Origin: Amoebophrya sp. A120
Taxonomy: Eukaryota > Sar > Dinophyceae > Syndiniales > Amoebophryaceae
Length of the DNA stretch: 64,000 bases
Assembly (NCBI GenBank): GCA_905178155.1
Contig: CAJINV010000002.1
Location: 2,378,162-2,442,161, forward strand
Direction: 5' to 3'
Shown: piece by piece, positions 22,166 to 32,200 of the stretch
How the letters are laid out: every line of letters starts with the position of its first letter
Position numbering within the stretch: position 1 is the first letter of the stretch
The notes under the pieces: generated by a model
What the model saw: the letters and a program-made list of their open reading frames with translations, nothing else
The model's database searches: none
Told to the model about the DNA's origin: nothing
Translations under genes and position numbers: made by a program

Positions 22166-25100
22166 CTAAGTGTCCCGAAACTTCGCCCACATGCCGTCTT
22201 GAGGGACGTAGTTGAGGAAGACATGTTTACTATTTTTGTGCTGCTGCGCCCCGCCCTATCAAATGTATAAAATGACTGGGTCTGGAAGCTTGTGATGCAT
22301 ATTTTGGAAGACTCCTGATGTCTGTGATGCATGCTCTAGCATGACAGATTTTTCGAGGCCTTTGTGATGCCTCTACCGCATGAGAAATGCCCTCGCCACG
22401 TAGCACAAACTGGAGTCCTTTTGCTGGTCATGCAATACAAATTTTTTTAGATTCCAGAGACAGCATTACAAGTTTAGAATCTTCCAGACCACCCAGAGAT
22501 TTTTACATTTTATACGCCCTCCTCCTTCTCAATTTCATCCAGTTCCGGCGGTCTTCTCACCCACCACGTCCCGTCCGTCATCAAATTTACCTGCAGCTTG
22601 CTGTTCATGCTGATGTTCTCTTCATTCTCTACAAATTCTCCCGATCGTTGTATGTTCGCGCTTGTTGTTGTCGTGTTGTTCCCAAAGTCCTTCTGCTTCG
22701 CAAGTCGCACCTGCCGCCAGAACTCCGCCAGCTCGCCCAGGATTCCGATCGTCGTGATGTAGTGATCCGGGTGCAGGTCGTGCCCTACCAGCAACCCGCC
22801 GGGCCGGAGCATCTGCAGGTATTTTTGGATGTCTTTCCGTACGGCACTATCAAATGTAAAAGTGTCTGGGTCTGGAAAGTTGGAACTTGTGATGCTAACT
22901 TTGGACTCTAAAAAAATCTGTATTGCATGACCAGCAAGAGGAGCCACATTTGTGCTATGCGAGGAGGGCATTTGTCATGCGGAAATGGCATCAGGAAGCT
23001 TTCCAAAAATCTCAGATTTTTGGAAAGCTTCCTGATGCCATTACAAGCATCATGGGATGCTGGGTCATGCATTACAAGCATCATGGGTCATGCCAGACAA
23101 GCATGACAAGCCTTCCATTCTTCCAGACCCAGACATTTTTACATTTGATAGGCGCCGTAGCTGTGATCGGAATCGATGAACACCAAGTCGTATGCGTTGC
23201 AAAAGCAAAAGTATCGCACTCGTATAAATGCACTACAAATTTTCTCAGCATTAGCAATGAAATTTGTAATGCGGATTTACCTTACGAAAAAGATTTGCAA
23301 TGCACGACTGCAAATACTACGAGTACGATACTTTTGCACAGGATAGGTCGAACACACGCTGCCACGCGTTGGTCTGGAGATTGTGGTGGTGGGTCGTTGG
23401 ATGGAGCGTTTTCTTGTAGTTCGGTTGATGTAGAAGTTCTTGCCGTTGAACCGGCATGTCAACTTGTTCGCTTGTTCGTCCCTTCTTGTCCCCAGCACTT
23501 CTTGATGTTTCTGTCCCCACGGAGGTTCTCCTACTAATTGTCGTGCGATTGTGTCTGTTGAACGTCGGCAGCAAAGAAGAAGTACCACTTGTAGATGAAG
23601 TAGACAACAATCCTTTCCGGATCCGCGCCGGGGAAAATTGCAGGGATTTCAGTGGAAACACCTCGCAATATCCTGTGCAAAAGTATCGCACTCGTAGTAA
23701 TCGCAATCATGCATTATAAATTTCCATCCCAAGGTAAAACAGCATCACAAATTACATTTGTCATGCTGGCCGAATTTGTAATGCGATTTCTATTAGTACG
23801 ATGCTTTTGCAATGCATACGCAAACCGTGCCAGCAGTTTGTGCTGATACAACAGAACTCGACGTTTGCTGCTGCTGCATCAGTAACTCACAGTCCTCTTC
23901 CACCCGAGTTTGCATGTTTTTCAAATCCTTCTTTAAGTCGTCCGGAATGATGGGCATGAACCAGGGATCCACTGCTGCGTAGTAGCTGATAAACGATTTC
24001 TCTGCAGCTTGTTTGGTGAGTAGAACAGAAGCTGAAGGAGAACCGCTACGCTGAGACGCTGTAGCGTCCCCCGACGAACGCTCTTCTTCAAGACGGCTTC
24101 CTGAAGAGTTTTTACTTGCTCCGCTCCCCATCCCCATGATCTCCCCGCGACGCCCTTCCGACGGCGGACTCAACAGATACCGCATGGTGTTGCCCGAAAA
24201 CACGCCAATTTCCGCGACGCGCAGACTGTGGTGGTGACAGGAGTAAGCATCTTCAACATGTTCTTGATCTCTGTCGCGGTTATTGATTTCTTCATGGTTG
24301 TTGTCTAGTAGTTTTTCGGCAGAAGTGGATGTGGTGGAAAAAGCACTAGTTGCAGTATCTTGCATTTTCCCGTCGAGACTTTGCATTTTTCTCCGCCACG
24401 CGCGCGGTGACTCCGAGGCCGGTCGCCGGTGCAGATGGTCGTTCTTCGTGTGCACGAGGTTTTTCTCCACGATCAAAGCTGACTCGGGTAGTGTTCTTGC
24501 TGTAGAAGAACTTTTCTCCCCGGGCCGTTCCTCCACGCTGCGTTCTTCATGCCGAAATAAATCATCGGCCAGATCATAAGCCCTCTTGTTCTCCCCCGCT
24601 GCCCCAAACGCCGGCGCGTTGTTGCCGTTCAAAATGCACTTGGCCTCCTTGTCCGAGAAGTATTGCGATAAACCCGCATGATGATGTTGGTCCAGGAGCT
24701 CCTGCCCATACGATGAATTGTACTCCTGCTCTTTCATCAAGCTCTTTCGCCGCACCCCGCTACTGTCCTTCACTAAAATCTCCTCCATCAACCAGCGGAC
24801 CGCCTCGAAGCGAAACCCGATGAACTGCATGCTGATATCAACTGCAAAAATGTCTGGGTCTGGAAGATTGCCAGGTTTGTCATGCATATTTCTCATGATC
24901 CATGACGCCTGTAATGCATGACCTAGCATCACAGACTTTTAGAGGGCTTCCTGAAGCACGTTTCGCATGAGAAGTGCCCTGTCCGTGTAGCACAAACCGG
25001 ACCCCTCTTGCTGGTCATGCAATACAAATTTTTTTAGAGTCCAAAATCAGCATGACAAGTTGCATTCTTCCAGACCCAGACATTTTTACACTTGATAGTT

Positions 25101-28100
25101 AAACTTGATGTCCAAATTGTCCCGGATGTTCACCTATGCATTGCAAATATGTCTGGGTCTGGAAACTTGTAATGCTAAAAAGGAATGATAGACGCACTGT
25201 AATACGCACCTATGCATGACAAATTTTTTGGCTGCCATGTGTTACGTATTTCGCATGGCAAACTGCGTTTTTGCATGACACGTAAGAGGACCTTTTTGTG
25301 CCCATGCAACACAGATTCTCGAGTCATGCCAGACAAGCATGACAAACTTGCAATCTTCCAGTCTCAGACATATTTGCAATCCGTATCAACACCTGCTCCC
25401 TCCGGTCGTGTTCCGACTGCGGAAAGACACCGCCCTCCACCTTTTATCCCAAGAAAAAAGTGTTAATACAGTTACACTCTACTAATGGAAGACAAGCAAC
25501 ACAGACAACCTCTGTCATGCAGGAAATGCATGCCAGCCTCAGTTCATTCGTGTTTTCCCTTATACTCTGCGCATCACAGCTTTTCTTTGCCATGTCGAGC
25601 AACTTTGTGATGCAGAAACTCGAACAGATGTGTAACCGTAACACTTTTTTCCTGTGATACCTTTGCGTGATCCGACACTGCCAAAAAAGTGAACCACGCG
25701 GCCTCCTCGAGGTACAAAATATCTTGTGCAAAAGTATCGTACTCGTATTGTAATCATGCATTACAAATCTTTTCGTCAAGGTAAATCAGCATTACAAATT
25801 TTATGTCTCATGCTGAGGAAATTTGTAATGCATTTATACGAGTACGATACTTTTGCACTGCATATAAAAACCAAAACAGCAAGTAGTGGTTCGCTGCACG
25901 GTTTTTCTGTCCCAGGAAAAAACTGTTTCACTGTGATGGCTTTGCAAGATCTGCATCACAAGTTTGCTACACATGACACTGAAAATTTGTCATGCGGGCT
26001 TCCAAAGGGAAAACACGCTTGAAAAATCCAATGTCTTGCAGGTGTAGCAAGACAAATAGTTCTGTGTTCCATTTTCTGCATCACAAGTTCACAGTGAAAC
26101 AGTTTTTTCTTGCGATATTTTCGCCAACGAAAGCAAAGAAGTCCGGGAGAGTTGAATCGCCGGGAGACGGCAGGACGGTGCTGCCGCTGCGAGGTTCTTT
26201 TCACCAGGATTTTTCCCAACACCCTGCCCGTGTAGTTGTTCCCCCTCTACAAGAACTTCTTCCGCAGCGAGATAGACGCAGTCCAGGGCTCTCTGCAAAT
26301 GCTTCAACACCAGATCCTCGGCCGTTTTTCCGTTGGTAAGAATCAAACTCCTCTCCCGCTCGGAGGTGAAGCTGATCTCCGTACTGTTCTGAAGATTTTT
26401 TCCGTGGTTTGTCGTGCTGTTTTCATCATCGGTTAGAGCCGATTGTCGCACGGATTTCTCTAGTTGTACACTGTCACCGCTAATAGAAGACGATGAGGAG
26501 AGCGAAGCCGTCGTGGTTGCACTAGTCGTACTTGATGTGGACGAAAATTCAACATTTTCGTCCAGAAACAATTTTCCACTTTCCACCACTCCGATAGCGT
26601 GATTGAGGTAAAATTTCTCATGGTCACGCGCCTTTTTCTGCAGAAGTGCCAGCTCCTGAACTTCATCTTCCGTGAGTGTCGAAGTTAGTACTTGCGACGT
26701 TTCTCTTGTTTGTGTAGCTGCAGGATCAACATCAGAATTCTCCTGCTCCCCAGTGGCCGCGCCAGCGTTAATATTTCTGCTTTTCATCATTTTCGCGGCG
26801 TTTTCTACCTCGAAATCGTGCAAATTCCGGAAGACGTGACAGGCGAACTGCAGGACATCGGCATTGTAGAGCTTATTCGCCTCTCCCGCTTTCAGCCATG
26901 ACTGCATCTCCCATCTGTCGTCGGTTACACGCTCGCGATGGTAGTTGAAATAGATCGGGGAGTATGCACTACAAATTTACCACGACACACGAAGAACACG
27001 TAGCAGGACATCCATCTTCACAAATTTCGCTAATAACGCAGTACAGAACCGAAGTTGTTTATTGGCACGCTCAATAACAGGTAGCAGAACAAGAGTGCTG
27101 TCATGCTTGTTGGTCAGCATCTGTACTTCGTGTGGTGCGGTAGTAAATTTCCTCTCGGTAAAAAGCCACTCGCGTCTACCAAATGCAATTCTGTATTCAT
27201 GCTTGGTTCCGTATCGTTGTTCTGCTCCTCTTTATGATCTTGGGAAGGAGAAGTACTTGTAGACGCAGAACCTGTTGCATCTGCCTCGTCAACACCGCCT
27301 GCTGACATCAACTTCTCAGAAGTCGCATTTGTGATCTTATCCCTCGTCTTCTTCGTGATCCGCTGCCAGCTTTTCCTATGAACTGCAAAAGCATCGTACT
27401 CGTATAAATGCATTACAAATTAGCCCAGCATTACAAATTGAATTTGTATTGCTGATTTACCCTGAGAAAGAGATTTGTAATGCATAAATGCAGTTACTAC
27501 GAGTACGATACTTTTGCACAGGATATTTCCGGTGCACCGCAGCAGTAGCGAGAAACATGGTGTAAAGATCGTCGCAAACGTTGTTCTTCACCATCATGTA
27601 TCAAGTGCAAAAGTGTCCGGGTCTGGAAAAGTGTAAACTTGTGATGCAGATTTTCCATGACCCATGAGGTCTGGAATACGGGACTTAGCATGACAGACTC
27701 AGGTGCGAGGTCTCTGCCATGCCTATCCTGCATGAGAAAGTTCCTTCCATTTTGGTCAAAAGTGGACAGGTTTTGGCACTCATGCAACACAGATTTTTGC
27801 ATGCTTCAGATTTACCATGAGAAGTTGCCACCTTCCAGACCCAGACATTTTTGCATTTGATATCATGGAAAAGTCTTCAATCTCCACAAAATCCCGCAGG
27901 TCCCGCTCATTCCAGGGCAAGAGGGCGTTTTCATCTACTGCAAAGGGATCATATGGAGGTGTAGGTGGAGTAGCACCAGCTACCTCAGAACCCCCTAATT
28001 CTAATTCATTCTTCCTGCTTGTGGTCGTAATTCTTGTTGATGTTGCTGCACCTCCTGCTGCGGAGTTGTGGTTTCGCACTGGTCTCGCTCCCAAGGTGGG

Positions 28101-28193
28101 AGCAGCATTAGAAGAGGCTTTGCTGCCCTTGGCCTTGCCGCTGTGGAAAAGCAGAAAGAAGAAAAACGAGGGGAGATGACAAGCGAACGACAT
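22166..28193 (-). CDS. Gene D: secretory-pathway class I SAM-dependent methyltransferase
   Basis: Thirteen exons: 27863-28193, 27526-27598, 27127-27376, 26118-26968, 25865-25907, 25660-25719, 25386-25444, 25098-25134, 23819-24835, 23346-23668, 23151-23190, 22515-22847, 22166-22256. Removing 11 introners plus one GT-AG intron gives exactly 1151 codons. The ATG at 28193 starts a signal peptide (LPSFFFFLLFHSG). The catalytic part is in the last third: RVAEIGVFSGNT is SAM motif I, FISYYAAVDPWFMP follows as motif II, then DLVFIDSDHSYG and LRPGGLLVGHDLH, as in Methyltransf_24-type enzymes. The N-terminal two thirds are Ser/Glu-rich with no domain I recognise, and the domain itself has long inserts between motifs I and II. 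Substrate unknown; a secretory lumen or secreted location is inferred from the signal peptide. Several exons are only 37-60 nt. Confidence 0.82.
22257..22514. mobile_element. Introner I27 (family F1)
   Basis: Intron of gene D; TSD CGCCC exact. The junction reads EKEEGGAQQHK. Confidence 0.92.
22848..23150. mobile_element. Introner I28 (family F1) with a perfect central hairpin
   Basis: Intron of gene D between the DSDHSYG and LRPGG motifs; TSD GGCAC/GGCGC (4 of 5). Holds the inverted repeat at 22986-23040. Confidence 0.9.
22986..23040. repeat. Perfect inverted repeat, 27-bp arms, 1-nt loop
   Basis: Arms begin TGGCATCAGGAAGCTTTCC and the complement follows after a single C. No other introner in the window has such a centre, so it looks like a recent foldback or palindromic duplication. 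Confidence 0.9.
23191..23345. mobile_element. Introner I29 (family F2)
   Basis: Intron of gene D; TSD AGTCG/GGTCG (4 of 5). The first 15 bp show a small internal duplication of CAAAAG. Confidence 0.9.
23669..23818. mobile_element. Introner I30 (family F2, reversed orientation)
   Basis: Intron of gene D; TSD CGCAA exact. The TATCCTGTGCA end is on the left and the TGCATA end on the right, opposite to most F2 copies. The junction reads GTVCEVFPLK. Confidence 0.92.
24836..25097. mobile_element. Introner I31 (family F1)
   Basis: Intron of gene D; TSD GCTGA/GTTAA (3 of 5). The junction reads IKFNMQFIGF. Confidence 0.88.
25135..25385. mobile_element. Introner I32 (family F1)
   Basis: Intron of gene D; TSD TCACC/TCAAC (4 of 5). 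Separated from I31 by a 37-nt exon. Confidence 0.88.
25445..25659. mobile_element. Introner I33 (family F5, GTGTTA type)
   Basis: Intron of gene D; TSD CCTTT exact. Close relative of I15. Confidence 0.92.
25720..25864. mobile_element. Introner I34 (family F2, reversed)
   Basis: Intron of gene D; TSD CAAAA/TAAAA (4 of 5). Confidence 0.88.
25908..26117. mobile_element. Introner I35 (family F5, TTTCACTGTGA type)
   Basis: Intron of gene D; TSD TTTTC exact. The first bases are TGTCCC rather than TATCGC. Confidence 0.9.
26969..27126 (-). other. Canonical GT-AG intron of gene D
   Basis: Starts GTACAG and ends TTGTAG on the minus strand; joins LLPHHTNAYSPI in frame. No TIR or TSD. Confidence 0.6.
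27377..27525. mobile_element. Introner I36 (family F2)
   Basis: Intron of gene D; TSD TTTCC exact. The junction reads AVHRKSWQRI. Confidence 0.92.
27599..27862. mobile_element. Introner I37 (family F1)
   Basis: Intron of gene D; TSD TCATG exact. The junction reads EDFSMMVKNN. Confidence 0.92.
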
Positions 28194-28361
28194 GGTGTTC
28201 ACTTGATGCTAGCTTGTTACTTCTCGCTAGTCTGACCTTAAATTCGTGTCCAAATAAAGAATGCTGTAAGTAACGACATACAGGACCACGGCTTTTGCAA
28301 AAACATGTATTCCACACGGCACAGCGTCGGCTTCGAATCTCGAGCGCGACCGCAAAAGACC

Positions 28362-28398
<37 letters not shown>

Positions 28399-29244
28399 TG
28401 AGTCGCGCATGAAAAATCTTCACAGAATCAAGATGCCACATGGGACGTAGAACAGCAGCGGGAATAGAACATCGCCATGCAATCATAAAAAAAACGCCAC
28501 AAAGGGTCGTACAGAGGCACAGCTGCGAAGCAAACGCAGACTTTCAATTTTCACGAATCTCATGACATTTATGCTCAAGTAGCAGTAAAAGATTCGTTGA
28601 CATCAATTCGATTGTCCAAACAATGGCACTTTGGTGGGTGAAACAGTGGCTGGAAATACCGTCTAAATCAAAAAATTTCCCACGACCACTCAATCGTCCT
28701 ACCAATTGCACATTGCTCTATATTACAGGGTCTGAGTTTCATGTTCGCTTCCATCCTTAGTCATCGAGGACGGTTCTTGCTATAAAAACGATTTACGGTC
28801 ACTGTCAAATGTCCCCGCGATCCCGAGCCGGGCCGGCAACATAGAAAACAAGCTTCTCTGATTTCTTAAAGATTCCAATGCCTACTGCTGTACTGTCCTA
28901 ATTTTTTTTTTCCCAGTCATGTGAAGAATGACACGAGTAGCTACGAGCTAATTTTTTCCTTACAGGAGCAAAGATTGGGTTTATGGGTACATACTAAAGG
29001 GAATTCAGAAGCAGGAACTACTTCCCTGTGCTTCGCTCCAGCAAAATCTTCGATGTCTTATACAGCTCCAGTTTGCAGCTGCTCAACAGCGGGCAGCTTC
29101 CTCTGCGTTTCTAAATTGATCGTAGTCGTCTGAGGGTTCTGCGGTGTGGTAACTAACGTCCAGACAGTTGTAAGTACATCCTTCGCCGTGTGGAAATAAC
29201 GCTGCAGTTCCAAGTATGAGTTTTCGCCCTCTGCTAGAAGAACT
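28194..29244. other. Intergenic region between genes D and E
   Basis: 1.05 kb with a (GA)n microsatellite at about 28366-28396; otherwise no feature recognised. Confidence 0.6.
28366..28396. repeat. (GA)n microsatellite
   Basis: About 15 GA units in a row, some 175 bp upstream of the gene D start. Confidence 0.95.
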
Positions 29245-32200
29245 TCACTGCATTCCGCAACTCGACCCCAGCCCGCCGGTTTGGTTTTCGTTCTTCCCGT
29301 ATCAAGTGTAAAAATGTCTGGGTCTGGAAACTTGTGATGCTGGGTTGCGTCTCATGATGAGGCTACGAATACTGGCTCAGCATGACAAGTTTCTCAGCTC
29401 CTAGGCGTTGCCTATTCAGCATGACAAACTGCGGCTCTGCATCACAGAAAAACGGAGCTCTTGGGTAACGTGCATACCAGATTTAAGAGTCATGCCAGAC
29501 AAGCATGACAAACATGAATTCTTCCAGACCCAGACATTTTTACAGTTGATATCCCGTTCAAGCGCTTACCCCCGGAATAGCCGGCGGTGCAGGAAGAAGA
29601 TAGTGCGTGTTGCAGGAAAACTTGCTCGCCCATCTGATGTTCAGTTCGAGATAGAGTTTATTCGACCGCTCCATGCACTTGGAAGTGAAATTCGTATTTT
29701 ACAACTACAAAACGCATTCGCATAGCCAAGCATCTCGTCCCGCATGACAGAATAAAAGTAGCAAACCTCAGCATCAGAAGCAACAAAAAAAGTACGTGCT
29801 GCAGTAATCTCTTCCCGTCTTTTTCCAACGAGGGGAGAAATGCACAGTTCTGTTCGCTCGCAAACAGCGCCGCATTCTCCAGCGCGTTGTCCCTGCATTC
29901 CTCTCCGTCGGGTACAAACCCGATGACAAACCCGGGCGTGTTGTCCCCCAACCGCGGCGCGTTATCCCTCGCAACGGCGATCAGCTCTTTTTGGGCTAGA
30001 AACTCGTTCTCCTCCGTTTTCGCATCCGACAAGTCGACGGGAATCAGGAGAACGAGGGAAAACGCTTGGAAAAAAGACCGGGGCAGCGGGTTGGTGCAGC
30101 TTGGGGGAGCGGTTGTTAAAGGCGAATCTGCAGTTGTCTCTGGTGGTGCTGGTGTTCCTGATGTGTTTGTGTTACTACTGCTGCTAGAAGTCGTCGATGT
30201 ACTCCCGCCACTGCCTCCTAACATGGTCTTTGGCGTGGCCAAAATTTCCAGATCCACCGCTGTCGTGCCGCATTTCACTTCGATCACGCAACTACTTTCC
30301 ACCTTTTTCTTGTCGGATGCAGTAGTAGTACCAATCCCCGGAGAGGTAGAGGATTTATTATTTCCCGCTTTCAACAATTTCTCAACCACATGCTCCGGAT
30401 CGCTGGTGCCTAAAACCAACACCCGCCCGCGAATGTTCTTACTGGAGGAACCCGTCGAAGGTGCCCCGTCCTGATCAGTATGACTCGAAGTCGTGGCTGT
30501 TGTGGAACTACTACCGCTCTGCCCACAAGAACTTGCCGCTCCCCCGGCGCTCCCGAAAACATCAATCCCCCTCTGTTGCAAAAAGTCCCGTCCCTGCGTG
30601 CTGATCTGCAGTTGCGTCGCCAACCTTGCGCACACACTCGGACGCCGGGCGTCGATAATGGAGATGCTCGGGCGCCGGATGTCGGCCAGAGAAATGGAAG
30701 GCCGCCGGGCCTCGAGAAATTTCGCCTGCGAGCGCGGGGTCAGACAGTTGTTACCACTAGACGGTGATGTTGCACAGTTATCCTGGTTCTGTTGTTTCCG
30801 CGCTCCTACACCCATACTACTACTTGCCCCTCCTGTATCCAAGAAAAAAACATTGTAGGTGTAACTTTTTTGGAGGGACAGCATTACAAATCTGTCTGGC
30901 ATGACAGCAAAACCCTGTCATGCGCAGATAGTACGTGAAAACGCCCTTTAATGGACCATACGATGCATAAAAAGCATGACAGACGCAATCATCTTGCATG
31001 TTGCGCATCACAAATTTACACTAACAAGGTTTTTTTCCTCGATATCCTGCGCCAGCCCGCGTGCGCGGTTTGAAGGACGCAGACCCGCCAAGCAGACTCG
31101 CACTCGACGCGCTGGTTTGTAGGAGTTTTTGATTTTGTTCACCGGTAGATGGGCCTAGGCTTCGGTCGTCCGGAGGAGTACCCGGGCCTGTGAAAGTAGG
31201 TGCGGCCGTCGTACAACTAGTGGAAACAGCAGCTCCGCTCGCGCCTCCCAACACTGGTGGTTTGTTTTGCTTCCTGCGCAATGCGGAAAGGTTGACTGGG
31301 GCGGGAGCAACAGCAGCTCCCGCGGAATCTACAAGCCTCGCGTTGCTCTTTGCAGTAGAAGTATCAGTGCCCGCGCCGTCAGCTGTACTTTCCGCACCGC
31401 AACTCGTCGCACTGGATGATTTATTTTCCCCGAGAGTCCTGCTGCCCATGAGCTTTGCTAAGTTCGGGTTGTTGTTTCTTGGATGTTGCGGAAGATTTGT
31501 TTCATTATTTCCCGCGTTGTTACAACCCATTCCTGCGACCGTCTTCGCTGTCGCGCTTCGGATCCCGAGCGCTCGCAAAGCCTCCAGCGACTGTTTGTTG
31601 TCGTGCGAATATGACCCGCTCAGACGTTACAATCTCAACTGTTACAATAGAATCTGGAAAGCTGTGATGCAAGAACTGCAAGATTTAGCCTACTACCATA
31701 GGATTGCGCATGACAAGTTTCGGAGTCCCAAGAAACCCACCTGAAAAAATCCGGCGAAATTTGTATTGCGAAAAGCTCAATTCTCTCTGCGTTCCTCGTC
31801 ATGCTCTTCATGCAATACAAATTCCAGACTCTATTGTAACGTTTGAGATTGTAACGCTTGGGCAGGCCATAGCGAAATCGACCCGCGTCTCGATTCCAAC
31901 GAGAACGACCCCCGTCGGAGCTCGTTCAGCCGGGTGGAAGACGAAGCCGATGCAGGTCCTGATGTTGTAGCAGATATGGAAGTGTCAGGATTGAAATCGA
32001 CAAAGTTGAAATGATTTGTCATGCATAAAATGGATGCCAGTTGGGGCCCAGTTTCTAAGTGGCGCATGACAACTTTTGGTGGTGCCTGAATCCAGTTTGT
32101 AATGCTGTTTTCGTATTGAAGACGCCTTTTGTCATGCTACTTTAGCAGCTCTTCTCTACCCCTCAACAGGCTTACAATCTGCCTCCCTTGCCTACTCTGC

